Position numbers and translations under genes: made by a program. Below, in pieces: positions 1-9,345 of a stretch of DNA of 14,596 nucleotides (positions within the stretch are counted from its first letter, which is position 1; each line of letters opens with the position of its first letter). The stretch is from assembly GCA_023212695.1 (NCBI GenBank), contig JALCCG010000400.1, forward strand, positions 1-14,596, in the 5' to 3' direction. A model generated the notes under the pieces. The model saw nothing but the letters and a program-made list of their open reading frames with translations. It ran no database searches and was not told the origin of the DNA. Source of the stretch: Sporisorium sorghi. Lineage: Eukaryota > Basidiomycota > Ustilaginomycetes > Ustilaginales > Ustilaginaceae.

Positions 1-95
1 AGCCTGCTGGACCCCTCATGCCACCCATGCCACCATTCATGTAGCAGTCTAGTGTTGAATGAATCATTTCAGATGTGTTGTTAGGAGGAGGGTTA

Positions 96-189
96 TCCAA
101 TGGCTCTGAGAGCCACCCAAAAATGCGAAAATCCACCAGCCCTGAGGGCCATCCAAAAATGTGAAAATCCAACGGCCCTCAGAGCTGGT
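96..189. repeat. 36-bp tandem repeat, about 2.6 units, each with a hairpin
   Basis: Two full units (96-131 and 132-167) and a partial third (168-189) share the core ATCCAAAAATG/CCCAAAAATG followed by YGAAAATCCA. Each unit holds a short inverted repeat around one central base: GGCTCT-G-AGAGCC in unit 1 and GCCCT-G-AGGGC in unit 2. Between the units one stem pair changes from T-A to C-G, so pairing is kept. The third unit (GGCCCTCAGAGC) pairs imperfectly. The repeats lie just upstream of family copy 1. Their function is unknown. Confidence 0.75.
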
Positions 190-242
190 CAGTTCCACAC
201 CTATGTGAATTCCACATCTACATGATACACATTACATGGCGT

Positions 243-745
243 CCATCGCTCCGCACGATCCAGGATGTCGGCACTCCTCTAGGTTGACAAGCGAGCCCAA
301 TTCTTGCTCCGTCCACCCTATCCCGCAGGATGACAGGCCCCGTGGATGATCACTACTTCCTTGAGCTCGAGAGGCTCATCACCCATCACAATCAACCAGA
401 TGTCAGCAACACAGTACTTCAACAATCACAGCTTGTGAACAAGGACTTTGTTGCACACACGAAGCGTTGTGAGGTACAGAAGACTCAGCAAGCCAGCCAT
501 CAGCCATGTCAGCAGGTCGGCAGGTTTGAGAATGCCATCCAGTCGAAGACATTGCCTGCTGATCTCGAAAACATGCATGTCTGGATCACATACCAACACT
601 TGTACGTGTTGAAAGGCAAAGGGTGTGTACTCACAGATGCGGTTGCCCACACAGATCTTCGAGGCAGTGAAAGGACTGACCATTCAGACGCAAGCGCTGC
701 AAGCCGTTTCGTCGGTCTTACTCGCTGAAGATGTCAGCCACAGGT
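243..745 (+). pseudogene. Copy 1 of a three-copy unknown gene family, broken and lacking the intron
   Basis: A frame open from 288 to 728 encodes residues that align with the first exon of copy 2 (6241-6711) at about 65 of 111 positions by hand. Shared blocks are HHxQPDVSN, KDFVxH, VQKxQ, HVWITY and TDxVAHT. Homology extends upstream to about 243, where a TGA (285-287) replaces the CGA found at 6313-6315 of copy 2. At the exon junction copy 1 runs from the GSERTD codons straight into CAGACGCAAGCGCTGCA, the start of exon 2, with no intron and about 12 bases missing, so the frame shifts. Similarity fades after about 745. The sequence is poor in CpG. The product is not recognised, and the copy is unlikely to make a full protein. 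Confidence 0.7.
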
Positions 746-1291
746 GAGCTGTTGGAATACATGGTCATCCAAGACTTCGCAGGCTCGCTAACTGATCCAT
801 CGACAGGATCAGGTACACGCATCAGGGATGTGCATGCAGCCTCTTGCACTTCGCTAAGCAGTCAACAGGCACACCACAGGTCAAGGTCCCATGGATTGTG
901 CCTTGTCACTTCCCTAATGGATGTTCATATTATCCTCTGTGCCGCTATGTTGTTTACTGCATCATCTACATGATATGATGTGGTACAACCATCCACAGAT
1001 ATATACCTCAGAACCACACACTTGTATACCCTTCCTTTCTCTTTAATCGAATCATTCCCAACTTTCCGTACCTTCAAGTCTGTCTTACTTCCTTTGATCC
1101 TCTCCAAGACTGCTAATGCTGTACCAATCCTGGTAATATCACTTTGGTCCACTGCTGCCTAATGCAACTGTCCCTTGTGGTTTAACGAGCCATATCTGGA
1201 CTAATGTCATATTAGATCCAGCTCTACAAGCCAGCTCACCACTTGTGGAGACCTTAGTGAACTAGCTACTCACTTTCCATCTCATTGACTC
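746..1291. other. CpG-poor, AT-richer stretch; unresolved, possibly old retroelement debris
   Basis: No convincing gene lies here. Compared with the neighbouring host DNA it is AT-rich and nearly free of CpG, like family copies 1 and 2. A minus-strand frame of 75 codons (925-1152) is open but has no recognisable motif; its neighbouring minus frames have a loose look of a copia-type polyprotein, too weak to call. The motif CATCTACATGATA near 965-975 also occurs near 213-225, so both flanks of copy 1 carry it. Confidence 0.4.
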
Positions 1292-1526
1292 ATGTCAAGG
1301 AACTTTTATACTTCACAACTGATCACCTCGGTCGCTCCAAAGGCATCCTTCAGTTTCCAATACAAGCTCCCAGACTGGGTCATTTTAACGGCCGTTGACG
1401 GGACTACGAACCACCGCGGCAGTCAGTCAAGACCACGTGCGACTCCGGTCGAAACATCCATTCGTGGCAAAGACGGCGCAGTCCTTCTGCTGCCACGAAA
1501 GGAGCTCCTTTGACGAGCTCCTTGAC

Positions 1527-1868
1527 ATGGGTCAACAGGCCGTTGTAGCGTTGCAAATCGCTATCGAGAACCATAGTCGCACCCCGGACTCCGCTTTCCC
1601 CTGCGTCGAAGCCGACAGCGTCGTCGACATCTTCAAGGAGATGACTGGTGGGTTCCAGAGGCCGCTGGAAACGTCTCTTGCAAACCTTCTAAAGCTACTT
1701 GGCAACGAGGTGGAGCGACTCAACTGCGTTCACCTGTTCGACGAATCCGAGACCAATCGAGGCCACGCCGATTACTCTTGCGCTTCACGAAGCGCTCACT
1801 TGCTGTGTTCATCGTGGCAAATGCTAACCAGTTGCGGGACAAACGCATTGATTCTTTCGCGCGCGTGA
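1527..1868 (+). CDS. Hypothetical protein or coding remnant, 113 residues
   Basis: This is the longest ATG-started frame in the 1300-2200 region. The N-terminal 70 residues are amphipathic and helix-like (rich in L, E, V), and the codons look used; the C-terminal part, rich in Ser and Cys, looks frameshifted. A second open frame (about 1778-2191) starts in another phase just where this one loses its coding look, which would fit one older gene broken by an indel. Immediately upstream a 13/12-base tandem duplication (1502-1514 and 1515-1526, GAGCTCCTTTGAC / GAGCTCCTTGAC) also changes the frame. I do not recognise a domain. It could equally be a chance frame. Confidence 0.25.
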   Translation: MGQQAVVALQIAIENHSRTPDSAFPCVEADSVVDIFKEMTGGFQRPLETSLANLLKLLGNEVERLNCVHLFDESETNRGHADYSCASRSAHLLCSSWQMLTSCGTNALILSRA

Positions 1869-2191
1869 AGGGGTCCGATCCAGGGTCCGACCGATGCCTT
1901 CCGGCTCGGCGATGTCCTCACGAGCAAGTCAACTTCGATGCCTGCTCTATGACGATCACGCACATACACGCTGTTGCTATTGACATAGAGAGGAAAGATT
2001 TGCGGCCGGAGTCGAGGAGAAAGCCGAACGCTGTCAAAAGAGTTGCTCTGCGGCTAGATTGCCGGTCAAACGAGGCGCTGCTGCAATGCAGATTGCCGAA
2101 CACAGGCAAAACTGAGATCGCCGGTGAGCCATCCCGCGCGTTTCTGTTGGTGGCCCGCACTGACCCAAGATGTTTTTGTCTCGCCATGTGA

Positions 2192-3551
2192 CTGTAGTAC
2201 CTTTTCTGGTAGGAGCATGCTTGTTACGAGAGAGGTACCGCGAAGAAGTCGCTGGATGGTGAGTCGAATGATGATTTCCAGGGGACCGCAAGTGAGGACG
2301 GCACAGAACAATGCAAGACGGCTTTGACGGCGGTGTGGAGAATTTGACGATGGCGGCCAATTTCAAAAATCGTCTGAAAGAAGCCACTTGAACATCATGC
2401 ACCGCACAGCAGAAGCAACGTCAAACTCCGCAGCCCTTCCTGTCCTTATCCTCCGTTGCTCAGCGTTCAGAAAGCGTTAGGAAGCCTGCGTGGCATCGGG
2501 ATCTGGTAGTGCAGGTACCGGAAAGGTTTAGGAGAGGGCCCCACATGGAGGCGCTAACCCCTAACACGAGGGTAGAGAGGACCAGGAGCGATGGAGACAC
2601 AGAAAGCCGAAAAGTCAGGGCAAGCGAGGCTCGGCTGGTGGAACAAAAGCAGCACAAAGCAGTGCAGCTAAACGAAGTGGTCACTGACGGTGCTCAAAGC
2701 CTCTTTGGACGGCCCGGTGTCTTGATCGGCTTTCGCTATCTAGCTTGCTTGCTTGACCCGTCCAAGCCTGAGTAGGTATGAAGGAGCCCGAGCCTGATAC
2801 TGAACGGCAAGGTTTGAAGCGAGATGTGCGTAACAGCGTCCCTAAAACTTAGCGCTGGTTGTTCGAGATAGGGGAGCCCCACGCTCATGTGGGTCTTTCG
2901 TAACTTATTTGCGGTCGTCGACGCGCCGAGACGCTGTTTTAGCCAAAAAGATTTTGCGTGACACTTAGCCGAACATCGCTTAAGATGGCACCCCGCGCTG
3001 CTTGTCTTCGACGCCGGTTGGATGAAACGAAACACCCAAGCAGCGCTGAAGACCTGTTTGTACACAGAGATTCCCGAGAGCGGACTTCCAAGTGCTACAG
3101 TAGTCGGTCTCATGCGGGGCTCTTTTTGTCGCACTGCTGTAAAGAATTGCCGTCGTTGACGCTCCTGCACAAGAAGTCCCACACTGGGTCATGTCGAATG
3201 TAGGCTTTGCTGTCAGCGGCACCTCCTTGTCATTGTGCGCCACCTATCCCGTGAGAAAAGAGCGCCCAGCTGATCAAGTCAAAACACATTACCGAGCTTC
3301 GATTCCTTCAAGCCTTTGCCTTTCGGAGATCTCTTTCGCAAGCTCCTTTACTCTTTGAGCTCCAGTGCCGATCCTCCCGCACACCCCGCTTCGTATCTGC
3401 GCACATCTCGAGCGAGACACGCTAATGCACCCCAGGCTGCGGCCTCGCGTTCATCTCCACGTCGCTGCCCAACCCCACATTTGGCTTTGGCTCTGACGAC
3501 ATCCCCTTCACCTCGTCGAGCAGTCGCAGGTCAAACGACACTGACAAAGCA
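2192..3551. other. Intergenic region upstream of the sugar transporter, no supported gene
   Basis: Several frames of 70-150 codons are open on both strands, but the longer ones lack an ATG at the start, show no motif, and overlap each other. Base composition is ordinary and CpG-rich, unlike the decayed repeat stretches. It is probably spacer plus the distal promoter of the transporter gene. Confidence 0.4.
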
Positions 3552-3557
3552 TATATA
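3552..3557 (+). promoter_or_regulatory. Candidate TATA box of the transporter gene
   Basis: TATATA sits within GCATATATACTG and is followed by a C/T-rich leader (about 3560-3680) of the kind common before fungal start codons. The ATG is 229 bases downstream, so the leader would be roughly 150-200 bases long. A 5'-UTR intron cannot be excluded. Confidence 0.45.
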
Positions 3558-3785
3558 CTGTCCCCCCGCTCTCGCTTGTCGATGCGAGCCTTCCCCCTTT
3601 CCTCGTTCTCTCCAGGCCTTCTTCAAAAGCCCCACCTCCTTCATCACCTCGGCCGCGGCTAGCCTTCATTTCATTTCGTTTAAACGCACAAGGAAAACAA
3701 AGCACCACAATCACCCTTCGTCCTTGTCGTCGGTCGTCGTCAACCTCGGACTACCGTCTCCTCCTGCTCATACGACTCGCTCAAC

Positions 3786-5477
3786 ATGATACAGACCACA
3801 GCATCAAATTCCTCCAACGAGGACATCTACAAGAATGAAAAGAATGACCTCAAAGTCGTCCACGCAGGCGAGGTCGACATCAACCAGGTCCAAGGCTACG
3901 ATGCTCCCAGACCCTCCAAGATGACCCGTCGTGCCCAGATCCTCGCCCTCGCCATCTGCACAGGCGGATTCCTGTTTGGCTACGACATCGGCGTGATTTC
4001 TGGATGTTTCATCATGAAGCCGTTCGTCTTGGCCATGGGCGACCCTTCCATGTGCGGCCCCGACGGCTGTTCGCTTCCAGACTCGCGCACTTCGCTCATC
4101 AACTCGTCCCTCTCGATCGGTACCTTTGTCGGCGCTCTTCTTCAAGCTCCCGTTTCCGACTTTTTCGGTCGTAAGCCCTCCATGATCACCTGGGCCATCG
4201 CTTTCACTGTCGGCGCCATCATCCAGACCTCGACCGTCAACTCGTGGCATCAATTCTGCGTCGGTCGCGCCTTTGCCGGTCTCGGCGTCGGTGCCCTCTC
4301 CGGGCTCTGTCCGCTCTACCTCGGCGAGACGGCTCCCAAACACGTCCGTGGCGCCATGGTCACCTGCTACCAGCTTCTCATCATCTTTGGCATCTTTATC
4401 TCGTACGGCATCTCGTGGGCCACGCAGAACTTTAAGACTTCGGATGCGGCTTGGAAGATTCCCGTCGGGTTGCAATTGCTGTGGGGTGTGACGATGCTCT
4501 CGCTCATGCTGCTGCTGCCTGAATCGCCACGATACTGTCTCAAGATCGGTCAGGTGGACCGCGCTCGTAAGATCATGGCTGACACGCGCGATGTGGAGCT
4601 CCGAGAGATCAACGGCGAGCTGCGCGGCGACAAGTGGATGGAGGCTGAACTGCTCGAGATGAAGCAAGGCATCGACGAGGAAAACGTCTTGTTCGCCGGC
4701 CGCAGCTACCTCGGCTCGTACCTCGTCTGCTTCTCCAAGAAGAATCAGATGTGGAAGCGTACCATCAACGGCATGATGCTCCAGACACTGCAGCAGCTCA
4801 ACGGTCAGAACTTCTACTACTACTATCTGCCTCTGCTCAGCTCTACTCTCGCTCTGCCGCTCGACCCGTTCCAGATCCAATTCATCCTCGGTTCTGCTTC
4901 GCTGCTCGCGACAGTCCCTGCGATCATTGCCGTCGAGAAGCTCGGCCGTCGACCCCTACTGCTGTGGGGCGCGCTCGCAGAAGCTGCTTGCGCTTTTATA
5001 GTGGCCTTCGTGGGCCACTATCGCACAGCCCCAAAGGGAACCCCCGCCGACCAAATCACCGAGTCTCAACACCAAGCTGGCGCCGTCTTCATCTCGTTTG
5101 CCATCATCCACCTCCTGTTCTATTCGATGTGTTGGGGTAATGGGCCTTGGCTCTATTTGGCGGAGTCCTTCAATACCCCTACGAGAGCCAAGGCGATCAG
5201 TCTAGGATCTGCAAGTAATTGGCTGTTCAACTTCCTACTCAGCTTTTTTTCCAACAAGGTGGCCGCACAATATGGACCATTGATTATGGCCATATTCGGC
5301 AGCATACTGGTGTTTGCCTGGGCCTACGTCTACTTCATGATCCCAGAGGTCAAGGGTTTGGCGCTCGAAGACGTCGATCTGCTGTACGGCGAGCACGTCA
5401 AGCCGTGGAAGTCGCTCGCGTGGGTCAAGGAGCGCGGCCTCGACAAGTCGATCGAGGAGCGAGCTATCAAGGCCTGA
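3786..5477 (+). CDS. MFS sugar transporter (hexose-type, 12 transmembrane helices)
   Basis: This 563-residue protein should be a plasma-membrane sugar carrier, probably a monosaccharide/proton symporter. The sugar-porter signatures appear in order: GGFLFGYDIGVISG in helix 1 (60-73), DFFGRKP in loop 2-3 (125-131), GRAFAGLGVGALS in helix 4 (160-172), ETAPKHVRGA (181-190), PESPRY ending helix 6 (245-250), QQLNGQN in helix 7 (336-342), LGRRPLLL (386-393), NTPTRAKA (463-470) with SNWLFNF (477-483), and PEVKGLALEDVD (520-531) after helix 12. Helices lie near 50-72, 104-124, 132-150, 158-178, 189-210, 224-244, 326-352, 362-383, 389-410, 430-458, 466-489 and 496-518, with the usual long charged loop between 6 and 7. 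Length fits the family. The start has A at -3, and no intron is needed. Substrate cannot be read from sequence. PEVKG replaces the usual PETKG, and YYYY follows the helix 7 motif. Confidence 0.93.
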   Translation: MIQTTASNSSNEDIYKNEKNDLKVVHAGEVDINQVQGYDAPRPSKMTRRAQILALAICTGGFLFGYDIGVISGCFIMKPFVLAMGDPSMCGPDGCSLPDSRTSLINSSLSIGTFVGALLQAPVSDFFGRKPSMITWAIAFTVGAIIQTSTVNSWHQFCVGRAFAGLGVGALSGLCPLYLGETAPKHVRGAMVTCYQLLIIFGIFISYGISWATQNFKTSDAAWKIPVGLQLLWGVTMLSLMLLLPESPRYCLKIGQVDRARKIMADTRDVELREINGELRGDKWMEAELLEMKQGIDEENVLFAGRSYLGSYLVCFSKKNQMWKRTINGMMLQTLQQLNGQNFYYYYLPLLSSTLALPLDPFQIQFILGSASLLATVPAIIAVEKLGRRPLLLWGALAEAACAFIVAFVGHYRTAPKGTPADQITESQHQAGAVFISFAIIHLLFYSMCWGNGPWLYLAESFNTPTRAKAISLGSASNWLFNFLLSFFSNKVAAQYGPLIMAIFGSILVFAWAYVYFMIPEVKGLALEDVDLLYGEHVKPWKSLAWVKERGLDKSIEERAIKA

Positions 5478-6130
5478 GCGGCCGCCGCCAACCTGTACTT
5501 TTGAAGGGCACGAGCTGTGCCATGATCGATACCATACCAATGTCACTTTACTCAAGCTTCTAGTGTCATAGCGATGTCTGGGGTGGAATTTCAAGCGGGC
5601 GTGTGTGCTAACCAATCGAGTCAGAACAGATCATGAAAAGAGTTGGAAAGTCAGGTCGATCGAGCGATTGAGGAAGTCTTCTCTGCCATCGCCCGTGCGA
5701 ACCTGACCTGGCGACATGGGGCCGAGGGCGACCTTCCCTTCGTGCCAGCAGCTCGTTAATCGCGTGAGGGAGGTCTTACCTCTTTTGGCCTGCGTTGTAG
5801 GACGAGGAACGAGGACAATGAGAGGGCAATGTTGAGGACCGTGATGGGTTGGCGAGCTTTGCCGCTGCGCCAGTCGTGTGGTCCTGTCTTTGGGATCATG
5901 GACTTAGGCGTGGCTCCATTGGTTGGGGGGAGCCCCTCCCTCAACACAATGTTGGATCAGGCGTTGAAATCGGTGTCGGAACAACGTGCACTGTTGGTAG
6001 GCAATCCTTCTAATGTGACTGGCTAACTACAGTGTGATAGGCGCAGCTCAGCGTGTGCCTCTGCTCTGGAGCCTACGATTCGGCGTCAGGCACGAAAGAC
6101 GGTCAAGCTGAGTTTGAGAATGAGGAGTCC
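5478..6130. other. Spacer between transporter and family copy 2
   Basis: It holds the transporter 3' end and about 600 bases with no supported gene. A 65-codon frame (5829-6026, +) and an opposing 63-codon frame (5756-5947, -) are open but show no motif. A 7-base inverted repeat, GTCAGGT (about 5650) and ACCTGAC (about 5701), is too widely spaced to call a terminator. Confidence 0.4.
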
Positions 6131-6138
6131 TATAAAAA
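6131..6138 (+). promoter_or_regulatory. TATA box of family copy 2
   Basis: TATAAAAA lies 110 bases before the ATG at 6241. It is followed by a strongly C/T-rich leader (about 6160-6230) ending in CCTCGCAG, which could be transcription-start context or the acceptor of a leader intron. A TATA box at this position shows that copy 2 carries, or once carried, its own promoter. Confidence 0.5.
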
Positions 6139-6240
6139 ACGATCAGCTACGACGGACTAGCCCCCCTTTCTACCCCAACCCCCCAATCCCCCCTTCCAAC
6201 ACCCCCCTCCTCCTCTCATCCTCGCAGCCCGTATTTCACA

Positions 6241-7570
6241 ATGTCCAGCCAGCGCCGTCCAACAACACGATCGTCCCTCCGCACCCTTCAGGGTGCTGGA
6301 ACACCTCAAGAACGACAAGCGAACGCGATTCTGGCTCCGACCACTTCATCCACCAGGATGACAAATGTCGCTGAAGATTTCAACATCCTCCAGCTCAAGG
6401 GGCTGGTCATTCATCATGATCAGCCAGATGTCAGCAATGTGGTCCTTTGACATTCACAGCTCACCTACAAGGACTTTGTCACCCACATGAAGTGTCACAA
6501 GGTGCAGAAGAGTCAACTGGCTGGCCATCAGCCCCATCAACAGGCAAGCCAGGTTGACAATGCCATCCGGTTGAAGATGCTGTTGGCTGATCTCAACAAC
6601 ACACATGTCTGGATCACGTACCTACATATGTATGCCTTAAGAGGGAAAGGTCGGGTTAGCACAGACATCGTCGCCCATACCAACATACAAGGCAGCAAGC
6701 AAATGGACAAGGTAAGAATCTGTTCCATTATGTGCACACTTGTGCAGATGACTGACATGAACTTGAATTGCCTTTGAGACTTGTCTACAGTTCTCCGATG
6801 TGCAGACGCAAGCGCTGCAGTCTTACTTCGCTTTCGAAGACAGCGATGAGGACAAAGATGGCAATGAGCACGAGTACCAGGGCAGTGGTGAGAGCAACCA
6901 TGGCAGCAGTCAGGAGCATGATCCCAATCATGCCGCAGCGCCAGCCAGCACGCAGACAAATCAACAGGCAACTTTGATGCTCAGCGCAGACAACCTTGCC
7001 ATCATGTCGCAACTTCCTCAGGCAAATGTTGGCCAAACCCCCCTTTCTCTCCGGACCATCAAGCAATGACTCAAGGACATCACACACTACTTCAACATCC
7101 TTGGAATCGTCATTCCAGAAGAAACAATGAAGAGGATGATCAACATACTCGAGAATCTGGGCCAGCAGGGGTATTATCCTACTGGCCAGTTGAAGAAGTT
7201 CTGGATCGACAATGCAACTGTAGGAAACATCTGTATGGCCATTTGGTCCATCCTTGCTCATGACTTGGATGGGGCGTGCTCAGTTGCAAATTTCATGTCA
7301 TTGCAAACAATGGTCATGCTGCTCAACCAGTGTGGGGGCAGGGTCACCAGCTGGCTGGATGTCACTTGGCACCAGCCAGACAAAGCTCCTTCACCTTCTG
7401 CAGCTATGACAATGCTACTCAAGACCCTGTATTCATTCTCAACATCAACTCAAACTCATCTAAGAAGGCCAGGCACAAGGCAGATTGCTTCTTCCACTCC
7501 AACACAATCATCAGCAAGCCGAGACAGCCTTCTACTCGTGTTTGATAGGTCAGGATGTAGGTCAAGCTGA
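6241..7570 (+). pseudogene. Copy 2 of the three-copy unknown gene family, two exons, broken by two TGA stops
   Basis: This is the most complete copy. Exon 1 (6241-6711) starts with a basic, Ser/Thr/Arg-rich segment and continues into blocks HHDQPDVSN, KDFVTH, VQKSQ, NTHVWITY and TDIVAHT. After an intron (6712-6790), exon 2 reads FSDVQTQALQSYFAFED, an acidic Asp/Glu run, a Gln/Ala/Asn-rich low-complexity part, NVGQTPL, then NILENLGQQGYYPTGQLKKFW, AIWSILAHDLD and MSLQTMVMLL. In-frame TGA codons at 6448-6450 and 7067-7069 interrupt it; copies 1 and 3 have sense codons at these places. The C-terminal limit is uncertain: the frame ends at 7570, but similarity with copy 3 is lost after about 7470. 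Against copy 3, differences fall mostly at third codon positions in this frame, so it was under protein-level selection. No known domain is recognised. It could be a host family or the cargo of a mobile element. Confidence 0.7.
6712..6790 (+). other. Intron of family copy 2 (79 bases)
   Basis: GTAAGA donor and TCTACAG acceptor, with CTGAC as a likely branch site about 40 bases before the acceptor. The matching position in copy 3 has an intron with closely similar sequence, including ATCTGTTCCATTA near the donor and GAATTGCCTTTGAG near the acceptor. Removing it joins GSKQMDK to FSDVQ in one frame. Confidence 0.8.
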
Positions 7571-7936
7571 TCAGGCTTGGTCACAAGGGAGCGTGGATCA
7601 GAATGAGATTGTGTAAAGAATGTACAGAAGAAGGATGGTGGTGGTAGGATGGTAAGAAGTGAGCTGAACTAGGTGAAGCAAGCTCTATATATATGTTTGG
7701 GCCCCCAGGGCCACCATTGCTGAAATGCTAAGTGCTCTGCTATAGCATAGGCACCTGAGCTGTGTCTTTTCCATTGTTTCCCTGTAGCTTGATGGCAAGA
7801 CCACTGGAGGTGGGCTGCAGGACCCATTACAGTGCAGTCCAAGTGGTGTGACCAGAGCAGTGCAGCCGGAATGGTGCAGCTGGAACAGTGTGGGATACTG
7901 TATGGGTGCATGCAGGAGTGTGTCTGGTCCATTACA
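7571..7936 (-). mobile_element. Probable LTR fragment of an LTR retrotransposon, minus orientation
   Basis: Read on the minus strand, the segment begins TGTAATGGACC (7936 downward). It has a TATATATA box at about 7689-7696 followed by AGCTTGCTTCACC and a C/T-rich, A/C-repeat-like stretch of about 100 bases, the usual arrangement of U3, TATA and R/U5 in fungal copia-type LTRs. It is CpG-poor, and the change to CpG-rich DNA comes within about 25 bases of the proposed TG end. I found no matching target-site duplication, no second LTR and no internal coding part, so the outer ends are approximate and a non-LTR origin remains possible. Confidence 0.4.
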
Positions 7937-7946
7937 AGCAGCCATT

Positions 7947-9345
7947 TCAAGCATCGCAACTCTCCTGTGTTCGTCCATGGTCGCATCCTGCACTTAAAGC
8001 GCCGTTGGGTCCAGGTGCATACATGGTGTCGAGGAGCTCGAGTGCGTCGTTGATGTCACAGGGCTGACCAGACGGCAGAGGAAAGGCACTGCCTGAGCTC
8101 AGCGCACAAGGCAGGGCTTGGTGCGCATAAGGAAAGAGGTGTTTGCTGAGGAGGTCGAGCTTGTCCTTGGTGCCGGCGGCGTCTATGCCCTCAGCGTTTT
8201 GAAGGGGCGGGTTGATAATCTGCGTTCGTCCGCTGACGCCCTGCACGACGTTGGCCGCCTGCCAGTCTGCGCCGTCTGTGAGGGCGCTGAGCTGCTCCAT
8301 GAGATGTTCAGCACGCGCTGCTTTAATGCGTGCCTTGAGCTGCTTGGTCGCCTTCTTGTAGCTTGGGTGCTTGCGTGCAAGGTTGCGGCGTTGCCGGGAC
8401 TCGCTTGGTGTTGAGGATTCGCCGCCGGTTGCAAGGAGCTGGCGCAGGACCTCAGTGCGGTGTTTAGCTGCCTCTTTGCAGGTTGCGTTCCAGCCAGCCA
8501 CTTTGGGATGGGTGCCAGACCGTAGCGGCCGTCGTGCCTTGTCCAAGCTGTGTTCCAGTGCTGCCAGCATGTGTGTCCATTCCTGTGTGACATCGCAGCA
8601 CTCTGGTCTCTTCTTGAGTGCCTTGCGTAGGAGGCCAGGCAGACATTGCCAGTTGACACCCCGGCAGCTCATTGGGTTGCGCACTGGTGGCGGCTCGTCC
8701 ATGTGTTGGTCTGTTGTGGTCACCAGTAGTGGAAAGTGGTCATGCCGGGATGCAATGTCTACTGCATGGATGCTGATTGCGTCCCCAATCAGGTACGTAA
8801 TGTCGATGGTGCTGCCTTGGCATCCTGGCCGTGCACAAGTGACAAGCCTGAGAGGCGTGGCCAGTCTTGCACCCAGCTTTGTCATGGCCTCGTCGAGTTT
8901 TTTGGCCTCTTCCTTGGTCCCGTCCTGTGGGGCTGACCCATGGTCCGCTGCGGAAGTTGAGATCACCACCGATTACGCATTCGTCAAATCACGGTGACAC
9001 TTGTATGGCTTGCTCCGCCTCTTGTAGGAGTTGTTTAATGTTGGTCAGGTCGTTATTGTAGCTCTTGTGTCGCCTGTCGCCAGTGAGGTAGGCGCTGATG
9101 AGGAGGGTCTTCTTGCCGTTGGGTTCAGTGACATGGGCTGCTGCCATAAGAAGCGACTCGATGGGGATCTGCACTGCTGTTGTAGCCAGTGTGTCTCTGA
9201 TAGAGACGGCACACGAGAACTTGGGGTATTTCTGGAAAGAGTCGTCAGCGCGTGTGTGTTGCAGGCTTTGATACGTAATCCAGCCTTCGAGGTTCAGTGG
9301 TTGCCACCAATTCCGACAGAGACACATTCTTGGACACATTCTTGA
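7947..9345 (-). mobile_element. LINE (non-LTR retrotransposon) ORF2 fragment: endonuclease part plus start of reverse transcriptase
   Basis: On the minus strand two frames join into a partial LINE ORF2. From about 9345 to 8992 comes the middle of an apurinic-type endonuclease, including the NGKKTLLISAYLTG strand, then a TGA (8989-8991), then VIGGDLN (about 8956-8976), which matches the family's GGDFN motif. A frameshift near 8940 leads into a 340-codon open frame (8969-7947) containing STIDITYL, SRHDHFPL (8727-8750; the family's SDH-type motif, altered), a long basic linker, and CDINDALELLDTMYAPGPNG (APGPNG at 8001-8018), the first motif of the reverse transcriptase. The catalytic RT core and the first part of the endonuclease are absent. 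It is not CpG-depleted. It resembles Tad1/L1-type elements but the clade is not settled. It cannot be active. Confidence 0.8.

Noticed and set aside
780..1290. Copia-type polyprotein remnant on the minus strand
   Set aside because: Short matches such as a Leu-Trp-x-Ala-x-Leu pattern and a VLRYI strand are suggestive but have no conserved catalytic or zinc-binding residues and need several frameshifts.
1778..2191. 137-codon frame with a signal-peptide-like start and seven Cys, considered as a secreted effector
   Set aside because: The apparent first codon is TTG, not ATG. Without an ATG the hydrophobic start has no initiation site, so it is at most a gene remnant.
2736..3182. 148-codon minus frame upstream of the transporter
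   Set aside because: It starts on GTG, has no motif, and overlaps other open frames of equal quality.
3804..4880. 358-codon open frame on the minus strand
   Set aside because: It lies wholly antisense to the transporter, and its composition (Asp/Glu/Arg/Val/Leu) is the mirror of the transporter's GC-ending codons.
6785..7261. 158-codon minus frame over copy 2, matched by a 154-codon plus frame over copy 3 (12535-12999)
   Set aside because: The two align and are free of stops, so an antisense gene was considered. But differences between the copies fall mostly at third positions of the sense frame, and the splice sites are on the sense strand.
7480..8000. Target-site duplication around the LTR-like segment
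   Set aside because: Several TG and CA ends were tried; only a 4-of-5 match was found, which is expected by chance.
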